Assembly: GCA_029936935.1 (NCBI GenBank)
Contig: JAPYRQ010000019.1
Location: 1 to 33,257 of the forward strand
From: Dehalococcoidia bacterium
GTDB lineage: Bacteria; Chloroflexota; Dehalococcoidia; Lucifugimonadales; UBA1127
DNA length: 33,257 bases
Reading direction: 5' to 3'
Shown here: piece by piece, positions 7,926-18,187 of the stretch
How the letters are laid out: each line of letters opens with the position of its first letter
Position numbering within the stretch: position 1 is the stretch's first letter
Program-made: the position numbers and the translations under genes
Notes under the pieces: generated by a model
The model's input: only the letters and a program-made list of their open reading frames with translations
The model's database searches: none
What the model was told of the DNA's origin: nothing

Positions 7926-8483
7926 ATGTTAGAGATGTCCATAGACAGCATCCGTGTCAGTTTAATGAACTATCAGCGCGTGGTGATCCTGAAAGAAAAG
8001 GACGCTGACCGCTATCTCCCCATTTGGATTGGCCCCTCAGAGGCTGATGCCATAACGGTGAAGCTGCAAGGCGTCACTGTACCTCGCCCATTGACCCATG
8101 ACCTCCTTGGCAACGTCATTGATGCTTTGGGGGGCACGGTGAAGCACATTGTGGTGAGCGAACTCTTTGAAGAGACGTTCTACGCCAAGATCATCCTAGA
8201 GCTTGGGGACAACACCAAAAAAGAGGTTGATGCCCGTACCAGCGATGCGATAGCCCTGGCCGTTCGTACCAATGTGCCTATCTATGTGGAAGAGCCGGTT
8301 CTGGAGAAGGCTGGTGTCCAGTTGGATAAAGAGACCGGCAAGGCCGACGTGGTGGACAATGCTGAGGACGGACGCAGAGAATCAAAGGCTCCCGGTGAGG
8401 AAGAACTTAAAGGGATGTCCGCATTCACTGATTTTGTTGAGGGATTGGATCTTGGAGACCTGGAGAAAGGTACCTCTACCTAG
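7926..8483 (+). CDS. BFN-domain (DUF151) protein, putative bifunctional nuclease
   Basis: Contains the BFN/DUF151 domain in residues ~1-130: the opening SIRVSLMNYQRVVILKEKDADRYLPIWIGPSEADAI and RPLTHDLLGNVIDALG are diagnostic. Plant and bacterial members have been reported as nucleases, but no catalytic residue set is firmly established, so the activity is inferred from the family name. The C-terminal ~55 residues are acidic and end in an FxDFVEGLDLGDL stretch common in bacterial members. The ATG follows AAGGGGGT. It has its own promoter and terminator, which makes it a likely single-gene unit ahead of the ATP synthase genes. Confidence 0.88.
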   Translation: MLEMSIDSIRVSLMNYQRVVILKEKDADRYLPIWIGPSEADAITVKLQGVTVPRPLTHDLLGNVIDALGGTVKHIVVSELFEETFYAKIILELGDNTKKEVDARTSDAIALAVRTNVPIYVEEPVLEKAGVQLDKETGKADVVDNAEDGRRESKAPGEEELKGMSAFTDFVEGLDLGDLEKGTST

Positions 8484-8512
8484 TTTCAACCCACATTGAT
8501 TAGACGCATGAG

Positions 8513-8538
8513 AAAAGGACTCCTACGGGAGTTCTTTT
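8513..8538 (+). terminator. Intrinsic terminator after the BFN gene
   Basis: An 11-base stem (8513-8523 with 8528-8538, one G-U pair) closes a TACG tetraloop. The left arm starts with four A and the right arm ends TTCTTTT followed by ACTTT. It lies 30 bases after the BFN stop and 26 bases before the first atp gene, separating the two units. Confidence 0.75.
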
Positions 8539-8563
8539 ACTTTGGGCAATCAGTGGAGACTCG

Positions 8564-8845
8564 TTGACTCAAAAAAGCGGTAGTGATAAGATTCACCAGG
8601 CTTCTTGGGAGTGGCTTATGCCGAGTTGGGCAATTGCCCTGCGCTTAGTAGGAGTCGGATGGTTTCTCGCCGCATCTGTGATCATAGGGATCGTGGCGGG
8701 ACTCTTTCTGGATGAGTGGCTGGGCACCAAGGTGATATTCACACTACTTGGTGTCCTTGTGGGCATCACGGTAGCATTTTACGGCCTCTATCAGATGGTT
8801 AAGCCCTTGATGGATTTTAATGACAAGGAATCGGACAAGGAGTAG
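8564..8845 (+). CDS. AtpZ/AtpI-like membrane protein of the ATP synthase operon
   Basis: A 93-residue protein with two hydrophobic helices (about residues 25-48 and 57-80) joined by the short turn DEWLGTK, the pattern of the AtpZ/AtpI family. AtpI assists c-ring assembly and AtpZ has been linked to cation transport; which applies here cannot be decided from sequence. The start is a TTG at 8564 with GTGGAG upstream; an ATG at 8618 would leave a shorter N terminus. It is the first gene of the atp operon, and its stop overlaps the Shine-Dalgarno spacing of atpB. Confidence 0.82.
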   Translation: MTQKSGSDKIHQASWEWLMPSWAIALRLVGVGWFLAASVIIGIVAGLFLDEWLGTKVIFTLLGVLVGITVAFYGLYQMVKPLMDFNDKESDKE

Positions 8846-8850
8846 TCAGA

Positions 8851-10053
8851 GTGGCAAGCACCAGCGCCAGCTCGGGTAGCGGTAAAAGCATATTCGTCCT
8901 GATTGGTATCGCTATGGTGGCGTTGTTGTTGACTGGGATAATCACTGGCGCCATAGGCTCCTCCTTACTGGGATTTAACAGCCTCCTCCCTGAACCCGGA
9001 GTCCATCTCCCTGCCCAGCAGATCCTTGGTGATGATGCTGGCAAGACGTTGAGTGACGACAATACTTTTTCCGTTACCGGATTTGTCCTTACAAACACTA
9101 TCCTCTCTTCCCTCATAACCTCCGGCATTCTCATCCTGATATTCATTATTGGCACGTCACGGCTCAAGGTTGTGCCTGGGCGGATGCAAGGATTTCTTGA
9201 ATTAATCATTGAGGCGTTACTAGGGTTTATTGAGAGTGTGATGGGGGCAGGTAAGGGCCGCGCGATTCTTCCCGTCATCGCCACCATCTTCCTCTTCGTG
9301 TCCTTCAACTCCTGGATAGCATTGCTGCCGGTCTATCAGTCATTCGGCATCACGCGGTTTGAGACGATCACACTGGACGAGCTTAACCACTTTGAGGCCA
9401 ATCAGGAAGTCACGGAAGATGACCTGATTCACCTGATAGAGGAACGGAATGCTGCCGCCCACCCCGGGGAAGAGGCCCATCACGTCATTGAGCGTATAGA
9501 GATTGTGGGCGATGGAGAGTTGACCAAACCCCTGACTATTGAGGCCCATCGGTTCTCCGGTGGTTCTGAAGCAGCTATCATCGCAGCTGGCGGCGAAGCG
9601 GACTTCAAGTCGCCAGGTATCAACGCTACCTTTGTTAGGCCGGCGGGTACAGACATGAACATGCCGCTGGCGCTGGCGCTGGTTGTTTTCATGTTTGTGG
9701 AAATATTGGGGATACGGGCCCACGGGATTGGCTACTTTGGGGAGTTCTTCCGGTTTGGAAAGCTCTTGCACGGTAAGATACTGGAGGGGTTGATAGACCT
9801 CTTTGTTGGCGTCCTTGAGGGTATCAGCCACCTGGTAAGGGTGGTGAGCTTCACCTTCAGGCTCTTTGGCAACATGACGGCCGGAGAGATACTCCTATTG
9901 ATTTCTTCGTTCCTGGTGCCATTCATCATCTCCATCCCGGTCTACGGCTTGGAGTTGTTGGTGGGGCTGATTCAGGCGGTCATCTTCGCGGGCCTTGCAA
10001 TCGTCTTTGCATCGATGGCAGTGGCCACTCATGGAGATGAAGATAAACACTAG
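8851..10053 (+). CDS. atpB: ATP synthase Fo subunit a with large extra loop
   Basis: Membrane stator subunit forming the two half-channels for protons. The essential arginine is Arg337 in TFRLFGNMTAGEI. The segment PAGTDMNMPLALAL and the C-terminal GLIQAVIFAGLAIVFASM are conserved. At 400 residues it is ~130-150 longer than typical. There is an additional N-terminal hydrophobic segment (residues 13-35) before the usual first helix (78-100). A mostly polar, acidic insertion lies at about residues 167-262, between the helix ending SWIALLPVY and the PAGTDMN strand; this loop faces outside in the accepted topology. The GTG start follows AAGGAG, and the gene is tightly linked to the AtpZ/I-like gene. 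Confidence 0.95.
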   Translation: MASTSASSGSGKSIFVLIGIAMVALLLTGIITGAIGSSLLGFNSLLPEPGVHLPAQQILGDDAGKTLSDDNTFSVTGFVLTNTILSSLITSGILILIFIIGTSRLKVVPGRMQGFLELIIEALLGFIESVMGAGKGRAILPVIATIFLFVSFNSWIALLPVYQSFGITRFETITLDELNHFEANQEVTEDDLIHLIEERNAAAHPGEEAHHVIERIEIVGDGELTKPLTIEAHRFSGGSEAAIIAAGGEADFKSPGINATFVRPAGTDMNMPLALALVVFMFVEILGIRAHGIGYFGEFFRFGKLLHGKILEGLIDLFVGVLEGISHLVRVVSFTFRLFGNMTAGEILLLISSFLVPFIISIPVYGLELLVGLIQAVIFAGLAIVFASMAVATHGDEDKH

Positions 10054-10075
10054 TAGGGCGGATTGGGGGTAAGCA

Positions 10076-10177
10076 ATGGAAGTAGTCATTCTGGCACTGC
10101 TCGTCGTCACCATGGGGCTTGCTGCTGCAGCCGTTGGTGGAGTTTTTGCCATCTATGCAAGTAAGCAGCAGGACTAG
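10076..10177 (+). CDS. 33-residue single-helix membrane peptide between atpB and atpE
   Basis: A small ORF too short for the ORF cutoff: an ATG five bases after GGGGGT, 33 codons, and a TAG stop. The product is MEV followed by one uninterrupted hydrophobic stretch (about residues 4-29, rich in Val, Leu, Ala and Gly) and a polar SKQQD tail. That is a clean single-pass membrane helix with a cytoplasmic-looking end. It fills most of an otherwise long gap (192 bases) in an operon whose other gaps are much shorter, and the rest of the gap leads to a strong atpE ribosome site. I do not recognise the family. It may be an accessory or assembly peptide of Fo, by position only. Confidence 0.62.
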   Translation: MEVVILALLVVTMGLAAAAVGGVFAIYASKQQD

Positions 10178-10236
10178 GACAAAAAACTGAGAGAAAAATC
10201 GTTTTCGCAACCAATCATTCAAATGCGGAGACGTGA

Positions 10237-10479
<243 letters not shown>

Positions 10480-10507
10480 CAACCCAGCAACAGAATAGGA
10501 GGTTCCC

Positions 10508-11008
10508 GTGGCAGAACTGGGATTCCATCTGCCCAGCCTCATCGTCTATCTTGTGAACTTCGGCATCCTGTTTGCGGCCTTGTACTTCATTGGGTACAAA
10601 CGCATTCTGGCGATGTTGGACCAGCGGTCTGATCGTATCCGTGGGTCTCTAGAAGAGGCAGAACAGGTGCGATCAGAGGCCTCGCAGGCACGGCAGGACC
10701 TGGAAGCCCAACTAGGGGAGTCCAGGAAGGCCGGTCAGCAGGTGCTGGAAGAGGCACGGCAAGCGGCAGAACGTTACCGTGTAGAGGAACAGGAAAAGGC
10801 GCGGGCTGAAGCTGAAGAGTTTCTCCGCCGAGCAAGGGCGCAGATTGAACAAGAACGCAACCAGGCCATTGAAAAGGTCCGGGAGCAGTTTGCAGAATTG
10901 GCCATCTCCGCTGCAGAGCGTGTGATTGACCGATCGTTAGATCGTGACGCCCATCGTGACCTTATAGAAAAGGCTCTCAGCGATAGTGCTGAGGCGCAAC
11001 GGAACTAG
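10508..11008 (+). CDS. atpF: ATP synthase Fo subunit b
   Basis: Peripheral stalk subunit, 166 residues. A single N-terminal membrane helix (about residues 8-28, LPSLIVYLVNFGILFAALYF) is followed by the RILAMLDQRSDRIRGSLEEAE motif and then a long charged coiled coil rich in Glu, Arg, Gln and Ala to the C terminus. The GTG start follows AGGAGG. Only one b gene is present, so a homodimer is expected. atpH follows after three bases. Confidence 0.94.
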   Translation: MAELGFHLPSLIVYLVNFGILFAALYFIGYKRILAMLDQRSDRIRGSLEEAEQVRSEASQARQDLEAQLGESRKAGQQVLEEARQAAERYRVEEQEKARAEAEEFLRRARAQIEQERNQAIEKVREQFAELAISAAERVIDRSLDRDAHRDLIEKALSDSAEAQRN

Positions 11009-11011
11009 AAC

Positions 11012-11557
11012 ATGGCAGGACGAGCACTTCCATCAGCAAAGCGGTACGCCCAGGCGGTCTTTGAGATTGCCCAGGCGTCTGACTCAACCAAGGAATGGGA
11101 TGAGCAGCTAGCAATGCTGTCCCAGGCCGCGGGTGCGTCTGAATTTGTATTGCTGATGCAGGCTCCGGAAATCACGCCGGAAGAACGCTCAAAGGCACTG
11201 GACAAGGTGCTACCGTCCATCAACGATGCGACGCGCAACCTGCTGATGCTGGCGGCGAAGAGCAACGCGGTGGAGGTACTACCGCAGGTCTATGAGCGGT
11301 TCCAGGAGCTTAACGATGCTGCCCAGGGGTTGGTGCGCGTACAAGTCACTTCCGCCATTGAGTTGACGGACGACGACAAGAAGCGGATTACCGAGCAGTT
11401 GGCGGCATCCTTTGGCAAGGAAGTCACGATCACGACTTCCGTGAATACCGAGTTGCTTGGTGGACTGGTCATCCGTGTAGGCGACCGGGTCATCGACGGA
11501 AGCGCTCGACAACGACTCAACTCCCTGAGGGGCTCATTGGCACGGGGCATAGTGTAG
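11012..11557 (+). CDS. atpH: ATP synthase F1 subunit delta
   Basis: Joins the peripheral stalk to the top of F1. It is 181 residues, the normal length. The N-terminal helical domain opens with ALPSAKRYAQAVFEIA. The C-terminal part has the family signature LLGGLVIRVGDRVIDGSARQRLNSLR. It is almost contiguous with atpF (three bases between stop and ATG), and no strong separate ribosome site is evident, so coupling is likely. An 84-base gap to atpA follows. Confidence 0.93.
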   Translation: MAGRALPSAKRYAQAVFEIAQASDSTKEWDEQLAMLSQAAGASEFVLLMQAPEITPEERSKALDKVLPSINDATRNLLMLAAKSNAVEVLPQVYERFQELNDAAQGLVRVQVTSAIELTDDDKKRITEQLAASFGKEVTITTSVNTELLGGLVIRVGDRVIDGSARQRLNSLRGSLARGIV

Positions 11558-11641
11558 AGAACTAGGTTCCATTACGAGGGGCTTCAGCTCCTAAGGTGGA
11601 AGGCATAAAGCGGTCCCGTTTAGGCGGGATGGAGGTAGGGC

Positions 11642-13156
11642 ATGGCCATACGTGGCGACGACATCGTATCCGTAATCAAGCAGCAGATTGAGGGCTTTGA
11701 GAGCCGAGTCTCCATGGTTGACGTGGGAACAGTGGTTGACGTGGGAGACGGCATCGCAAGGGTTCATGGTCTTGCAGGCTGTAAATCCACAGAACTTTTG
11801 GAGTTCCCAAACAACGTCTTTGGCATGGCGCTGAACTTGGAAGAGGACAGCGTAGGTTGCGTGATCCTGGGTGAAGGGAACAGCATCCATGAGGGAGACG
11901 AGGTCAAAACCACTGGCCGCATGGTGGAGGTACCAGTTGGCGAGTCTCTGGTGGGTCGAGTAATCGATCCTCTGGGCAGGCCGCTGGACGGTAAAGGCCC
12001 CATCAACAGCAGCAAATCCCTTCCTTTGGAACGGATTGCACCTGACGTGACCAAGAGGAAGTCCGTGGACACGCCGGTACAGACGGGCATCAAGGCCATC
12101 GACGCCATGATCCCCATCGGCCGAGGTCAGCGTGAGTTGATCATTGGTGACCGCTCCATCGGCAAGACGGCCATCTGTCTGGATACGATTATCAACCAGA
12201 AGGGCAAAGACCTTCTCTGCATCTACGTAGCTATCGGTCAGAAGGCCAGCAAGGTAGCACAGGTGCTTGGCGTCCTTGAAGAGCACGGAGCTATGGAGCA
12301 CACGGTCATTGTGGCCGCAAACGCTTCAGACTCGGCAGCACTTCAGTACCTGGCTCCCTTCGCAGGCTGCGCTATTGGTGAGGAGATCATGGAGTCCGGC
12401 AGGGATGCCCTCATCATCTACGATGACCTGACCAAACACGCCTGGGCATACCGGCAGATCTCATTGCTGCTTCGTCGCCCTCCCGGCCGTGAAGCCTATC
12501 CCGGCGACGTCTTCTACCTGCACAGTCGTTTGTTGGAGCGCGCAGCCAAGCTCAGAGATGAGGACGGCGGCGGTTCATTGACGGCTCTGCCAATCATTGA
12601 AACCCAGGCTGGCGACGTATCGGCGTACATTCCCACAAACGTTATCTCCATCACTGACGGACAGATATACCTTGAAGCAGACATGTTCAACGCCGGTAAC
12701 CGCCCTGCCGTGAACGCAGGACTATCGGTGTCTCGAGTTGGTGGTTCTGCGCAGCGACGTGCGATGCGCCGGGTTGCAGGCCGAATTCGGCTTGACCTTG
12801 CCCAGTACCGCGAGTTGGCATCATTCGCCCAGTTCGGTACCCAGGACCTGGACGCAGCCACTCGACAGCAACTGGAGCGTGGTCAGCGAACCATTGAAAT
12901 CTTGAAGCAGGGGCAGTTCGAACCCCAGTCGTTGGAGCACCAGGTTGTGGTCTTCTTCGCCGTATCCAACGGGTACGTTGACCAGGTTCCCATCCCGGAT
13001 GTACCCCGCTGGGAGAGCGAGTTTGTGAACTACATGGACACAGCTCACCCTGAAGTCGGCAAGAGCATCTCAGACACGAACGACCTGACGGATGAGACGA
13101 CGGCGACACTGACTGCTGCCATCGAAGAGTTTCAGAAGGGATTCACGGCTCAATAA
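11642..13156 (+). CDS. atpA: ATP synthase F1 subunit alpha
   Basis: Non-catalytic nucleotide-binding subunit, 504 residues. The P-loop is GDRSIGKT at residues 169-176; the usual alpha form is GDRQTGKT, so the Gln-Thr pair is replaced by Ser-Ile while Lys175 and Thr176 remain. The arginine finger Arg365 is in [29 protein letters not shown] and the C-terminal helical domain are intact. GGAGG lies upstream of the ATG. atpG begins one base after the stop. The long minus-strand frame under this gene is a shadow. Confidence 0.97.
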   Translation: MAIRGDDIVSVIKQQIEGFESRVSMVDVGTVVDVGDGIARVHGLAGCKSTELLEFPNNVFGMALNLEEDSVGCVILGEGNSIHEGDEVKTTGRMVEVPVGESLVGRVIDPLGRPLDGKGPINSSKSLPLERIAPDVTKRKSVDTPVQTGIKAIDAMIPIGRGQRELIIGDRSIGKTAICLDTIINQKGKDLLCIYVAIGQKASKVAQVLGVLEEHGAMEHTVIVAANASDSAALQYLAPFAGCAIGEEIMESGRDALIIYDDLTKHAWAYRQISLLLRRPPGREAYPGDVFYLHSRLLERAAKLRDEDGGGSLTALPIIETQAGDVSAYIPTNVISITDGQIYLEADMFNAGNRPAVNAGLSVSRVGGSAQRRAMRRVAGRIRLDLAQYRELASFAQFGTQDLDAATRQQLERGQRTIEILKQGQFEPQSLEHQVVVFFAVSNGYVDQVPIPDVPRWESEFVNYMDTAHPEVGKSISDTNDLTDETTATLTAAIEEFQKGFTAQ

Positions 13157-13157
13157 C

Positions 13158-14015
13158 ATGCCAAGCCTAAGACAAATACGACGTCGGATGCGTACCGTCC
13201 AGAACACGGGCAAGATTACCCGCGCCATGGAAATGGTTGCGTCTGTGAAGATGCGCCGTGCGCAGAGTGCTGTGCTGGCTGCCCGACCATACGCCGAGAA
13301 GATGGCTGACCTGCTCTCCAACCTGGCGGGCATGCCTCAGGACGACGAAGCGACTGCTTTGCTTCAGTCCAGGCCTGTTGAACGCGTGACGCTGGTTCAC
13401 ATCACCCCGGACCGTGGCCTTTGCGGCGCGTTGCCGGGTTCATTGAACCGCCAGGCGGGGAACTTCATCCTTGAGGAACACTCCGATACGCCGGTCAAGG
13501 TTGTGACAGTAGGACGTAAGGGCCGTGACTTCATGGTCAGGTACGAGCGAGATGTTCAGGCGGTCTTCGATGGCATTGGCGATAGGCCGGAGCTTGAAGA
13601 CATAGCGCCCATGGCCCGTTTGATTATGGACGCGTTCGTAGCTGGTGAGACTGACGCGGTATACATCTCCTACGGCCACTTTGTGAACACGGTGGTTCAG
13701 ACCCCGCGAATACAGCAGATCCTGCCGGTAGTCCCTGCAGAGTTGACGGCTGACCAGGCTGTTGGATACATCTATGAACCGGACAACCAGGCGGTGCTTG
13801 AGGCGCTTCTGCCACGATACGTGGAGATGCAGTTGTATCACGCCGTACTGGAAGGCATTGCCAGCGAACAGTCTGCGAGAATGGTGGCTATGCGAAACGC
13901 TACCGATAGCGCAGAGGAGCTGGTCAAGGATCTGAGACTTGAAGGTAACAAGGTTCGCCAGGAGTCCATTACAAACGAGCTCCTGGACATCATCGGAGGG
14001 GCACTGACCCTCTAA
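13158..14015 (+). CDS. atpG: ATP synthase F1 subunit gamma
   Basis: Central rotor shaft, 285 residues. The N-terminal helix begins MPSLRQIRRRMRTVQNTGKITRAMEMVASVKM, with the usual K-IT-AM-MVA motif. DRGLCGALPG is the Rossmann-like core's conserved segment. The C-terminal helix has RMVAMRNATDSAEELVKDL followed by the N-x-VRQESITNELLDIIGGA end. All segments needed for rotation are present at normal length. Confidence 0.96.
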   Translation: MPSLRQIRRRMRTVQNTGKITRAMEMVASVKMRRAQSAVLAARPYAEKMADLLSNLAGMPQDDEATALLQSRPVERVTLVHITPDRGLCGALPGSLNRQAGNFILEEHSDTPVKVVTVGRKGRDFMVRYERDVQAVFDGIGDRPELEDIAPMARLIMDAFVAGETDAVYISYGHFVNTVVQTPRIQQILPVVPAELTADQAVGYIYEPDNQAVLEALLPRYVEMQLYHAVLEGIASEQSARMVAMRNATDSAEELVKDLRLEGNKVRQESITNELLDIIGGALTL

Positions 14016-14043
14016 CCCTAGTTTTGAAACGAAAGCCAGTTGA

Positions 14044-15453
<1,410 letters not shown>

Positions 15454-15462
15454 GGTATAGCT

Positions 15463-15915
15463 ATGGCAACAATGCTCTTTGAAATGGTGACGGCTGAAAA
15501 GCTGCTCTTCTCCGACCAAGTGGAGTCCATTGTGGCTCCCGGTGAGGCCGGGGAGTTGGGGATATTGCCGCACCATGCTCCATTGCTCTCCATCCTGAAA
15601 TCAGGTGAGCTGCGGATAACGCAGGACGGCCAAGAGCAGTCCATCGCCCTGACCGGCGGGTTCATCGAAGTACTCGATAACAAGGTCACCGTGCTTGCAG
15701 ACGCTGCAGAACGGGCCGACGAGATAGAGCTGGAGAGGGCTGAGGAGGCCGTACAGCGTGCCGAACAGCGCATTTCGACCAGAGAGGCAGATTTGGACCT
15801 TGAACGCGCGCTAGGGTCCTTACGGAGGGCTCAGGTGAGGGTAAGCGTGGCCCGCCGACGTCGTTCTCGAGGGAATCAACCTCCGGCAGGGACTCCGCAG
15901 GCCCCATCAGCCTAG
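15463..15915 (+). CDS. atpC: ATP synthase F1 subunit epsilon
   Basis: A 150-residue subunit at the foot of the central stalk that can inhibit hydrolysis. The N-terminal beta-sandwich shows LLFSDQVESIVAPGEAGELGILPHHAPLLSIL. The C-terminal helical hairpin spans about residues 85-135 (rich in Glu, Arg and Ala). The last ~15 residues (RSRGNQPPAGTPQAPSA) are a disordered-looking Pro/Ala extension. It is the last gene of the atp operon and is followed by a strong terminator. Confidence 0.94.
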   Translation: MATMLFEMVTAEKLLFSDQVESIVAPGEAGELGILPHHAPLLSILKSGELRITQDGQEQSIALTGGFIEVLDNKVTVLADAAERADEIELERAEEAVQRAEQRISTREADLDLERALGSLRRAQVRVSVARRRRSRGNQPPAGTPQAPSA

Positions 15916-15935
15916 CAATCTAGGAAATAAAGCAA

Positions 15936-15971
15936 ACAAAAGAGGCGCCCAGTAGGGCGCCTCTTCTTTGT
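15936..15971. terminator. Bidirectional intrinsic terminator between atpC and rex
   Basis: A perfect ten-base GC-rich stem (15941-15950 with 15955-15964) closes an AGTA loop. It is flanked by an A-rich run on the left (AACAAA) and a T-rich run on the right (TCTTTGTT), so it can work in both directions. It lies 21 bases after the atpC stop, and its right arm ends 30 bases from the rex stop on the other strand. Confidence 0.85.
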
Positions 15972-15993
15972 TCTATTAATGCTTCTTCGGCAG

Positions 15994-16644
15994 CTAGCTG
16001 TTCGAGCCGCTCTCCCCGGAACGAAGGTAGTAGGTCATGGATTGAAGGGAGAGGACCGGGTCTATGTTCCGCACCTTCACTTCAGAGGGCACGAGAGGAT
16101 TTACAGGTGCGTAGTTCAGGATTGCGCGGATGCCACAGTCAGTAATCCGTTGAACCACATCGCTGGCCTGGGCTGCAGGCACCGCAACGATGCCTATCTG
16201 GATGTTCTTCTGGCGAACGGTGTCCGGTAGCTGATCCATGGGTTGGACGATGAGGCCACCAATGCTCTGCCCCACCTGCCGCGCATCAGAGTCAAACGCT
16301 GCAACTACCTTGAACCCCTCTGGAGAGAAGCCGGGATAGCTGATGATTGCTCGACCCAATCGACCTACGCCGACAACGGCGATGTTCCATTCATGGTCAA
16401 GCTGAAGGATGTCTTGGAGTTCATTGACCAGGTAGCGGACGTTGTAGCCACGCCCCTGTTTGCCGAAGCGGCCAAAGTAGCTGAGGTCTTTGCGGATTTG
16501 GGCAGGAGTCATTTGCAGCGTCTGACCAAGAAGTTGGGAGCTTACGATCTCACTTCCATCGTCCAAGAGCTGCCGTAGAGCCCGCACATACTGTGGGAGT
16601 CGGTTGACTACAACTTCAGGTACATCCATGGAAAGTTTAGTCAC
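15994..16644 (-). CDS. rex: Redox-sensing transcriptional repressor Rex
   Basis: Senses the NADH/NAD+ ratio and represses fermentative and respiratory genes when NAD+ is high. Residues ~8-80 form the winged helix (RLPQYVRALRQLL, SSQLLGQTLQMTPAQIRKDLSYFGRFGKQGRGYNV). The Rossmann domain follows with GVGRLGRAI at ~92-100. The end shows NYAPVNPLVP and VRNIDPVLSLQSMTYYL. It is 216 residues with the GTG at 16644; an ATG five codons later (16629) has GAGGTGA 11 bases upstream and may be the real start. It is transcribed towards the atp operon and has its own predicted promoter. Confidence 0.94.
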   Translation of the reverse strand: MTKLSMDVPEVVVNRLPQYVRALRQLLDDGSEIVSSQLLGQTLQMTPAQIRKDLSYFGRFGKQGRGYNVRYLVNELQDILQLDHEWNIAVVGVGRLGRAIISYPGFSPEGFKVVAAFDSDARQVGQSIGGLIVQPMDQLPDTVRQKNIQIGIVAVPAAQASDVVQRITDCGIRAILNYAPVNPLVPSEVKVRNIDPVLSLQSMTYYLRSGESGSNS

Positions 16645-16680
16645 CTCGTTGAATAAGTATCCGAGGAGTAAACCCGCCTC

Positions 16681-16709
16681 ATTGTATGGAGGGGCCGTAA
16701 GAGCGTCAA
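16681..16709 (-). promoter_or_regulatory. Sigma70-type promoter of rex
   Basis: On the minus strand, TTGACG (16709-16704) and TACAAT (16686-16681) are separated by exactly 17 bases. Transcription would start near 16674, some 30-45 bases before the candidate rex start codons. A single Rex-like half-site (TTCACAA on the minus strand, 16720-16714) lies four bases upstream of the -35, without a convincing second half. Confidence 0.68.
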
Positions 16710-16770
16710 GGGTTTGTGAAACGCGTTGCTAGTGGGTTTGCATGAGACGTGGACGGGTATAGGTGTTCTC

Positions 16771-18054
16771 TTAGAACTTACCTCTGAGTTGCTTGAAGGT
16801 GAGTCCGACGATGACGAACAGGACAAAAGCGGTTGCTCCGCCAAAAAAGAATCCCTGTGAAATGCCAAACTCCTTGGCTATGGCACCCGCCATGATTGCA
16901 CCTATGGAAACGAGAGCGAAATCAAGCATGAACAGGCTCAATACTCGACCTCTCAGCGTGTCCGGAACGATGGTCTGGATGAGGGTGTTGTTGGTGGCCA
17001 TGTAGAACATCTGCGTTGAGCCCATGGCAACCAGAGCCAGCATGGAAAGCCACACTGTGGAGGTAAAGGAGAAGGCCACCATAGTCAGGCCGGAAGCCAT
17101 GGCAGCTACCAGCAACATGATGCCCTTGTGTTCCACTTTACCCAGCGAGGCAAGGGATAGCGTACCTATGAGCGCTCCTACCCCATAGGCGGATAAAAGG
17201 TAGCCCAGACCCTTATCAGGGTTGTGGAGGACTTCCGATGCGAACACGGGCATAAGCCCATTGATGAAAGACATGAGGAACATGGACGGAATCATGCCTA
17301 CGAGTATCAGTGCCATGATGACAGGGGTCTTGGTTGCGTAGGTTACTCCCTCTTTGAAGTTGGTTAGGAACGATTGGCCCTTGCTGGCGCTGAAGTCCTC
17401 TTGCGGGATGCGCAACGGCAGCACCAATAAGAACACGCCGACAAAGGCACCAGCCTGTATGAAGAAGTTTGTGGCTGGTCCGACGGTTGCAATGAGGATT
17501 CCCCCTACCGTTGGGCCAATAATCCGTGTCACCTGAAAGGCGGCAGAGTTCATGGCGAGGGCAGGCATTAAATGTTCTTTGGGCACCGAGTTGGCTACCA
17601 GGGTCTGTCGAGTCGGGTTATTCATTGCCCAACCCGCACCAAAGAGGAAGGTGAAGACGAATAGGTGCCAGACCGCCACTTCGACGTACAGAAAGCCTGC
17701 GACAAGAGACGCAAAGACAAGGCCAAGGAGTGCCAGGTAGACCTGGGTAATCAGCATTAGCTTCTGCCGATCCATGCGGTCTGATAGCACGCCACTGATT
17801 GGGCCAGCTACCAGGAAGGGGATGCCTCTGATGCCGGCGACTGTTCCTGTGAGAAGAGCATCGCCAGTGATATGAAATGCCAGCCAACCGATGGTGATCT
17901 GTTGAACCCAGTTACCACCACTAGAGACCAGGGTACTAATCCATAGGAGTTGGTAGTTGCGGTATTTGAAGGGAGAAAACGTACGGATGTTTGTGAGGCG
18001 CCTCCGGTGGGGCGTTTCTTCAGTGAGAGGGGCGTCTGAAACCTGCTCGCTCAA
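16771..18054 (-). CDS. Major facilitator superfamily exporter (MFS_3 / EntS-like)
   Basis: A 427-residue integral membrane transporter, likely an exporter driven by the proton gradient; the substrate is unknown. It has a polar N-terminal ~30 residues (FSPFKYRNYQLLWIS is typical of the MFS_3 group), then ~12 hydrophobic segments. MFS motif A appears as GVLSDRMDRQKL (residues 88-99), and the inter-half loop contains a repeated motif-like GALIGTLSL region. The start is a TTG at 18054 with AGAGGGG rather far upstream (13 bases), so initiation may be weak. It lies between the amidase and rex on the same strand, but rex has its own promoter. Confidence 0.85.
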   Translation of the reverse strand: MSEQVSDAPLTEETPHRRRLTNIRTFSPFKYRNYQLLWISTLVSSGGNWVQQITIGWLAFHITGDALLTGTVAGIRGIPFLVAGPISGVLSDRMDRQKLMLITQVYLALLGLVFASLVAGFLYVEVAVWHLFVFTFLFGAGWAMNNPTRQTLVANSVPKEHLMPALAMNSAAFQVTRIIGPTVGGILIATVGPATNFFIQAGAFVGVFLLVLPLRIPQEDFSASKGQSFLTNFKEGVTYATKTPVIMALILVGMIPSMFLMSFINGLMPVFASEVLHNPDKGLGYLLSAYGVGALIGTLSLASLGKVEHKGIMLLVAAMASGLTMVAFSFTSTVWLSMLALVAMGSTQMFYMATNNTLIQTIVPDTLRGRVLSLFMLDFALVSIGAIMAGAIAKEFGISQGFFFGGATAFVLFVIVGLTFKQLRGKF

Positions 18055-18187
18055 TGGTCTATGAACCCCTCTTTGAAGACGTAGTTTAAGGATGGATATT
18101 GTCTGGTGCTATCGCAGTATAGACCTGTTGGCTAGGCAGCGCTAGCTACGGTCGCCGTACCTAGTGCCTTTACATCACCTTCCTTGG

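Noticed and set aside
11591-12301. 236-codon minus-strand frame opposite atpA
   Set aside because: It lies entirely against a canonical atpA, has no ribosome site, and its translation is low-complexity without recognisable domains.
16714-16720. Rex operator upstream of rex
   Set aside because: Only one half (TTCACAA on the minus strand) is present. The expected partner half at a spacing of three or four bases matches at only about two of seven positions.
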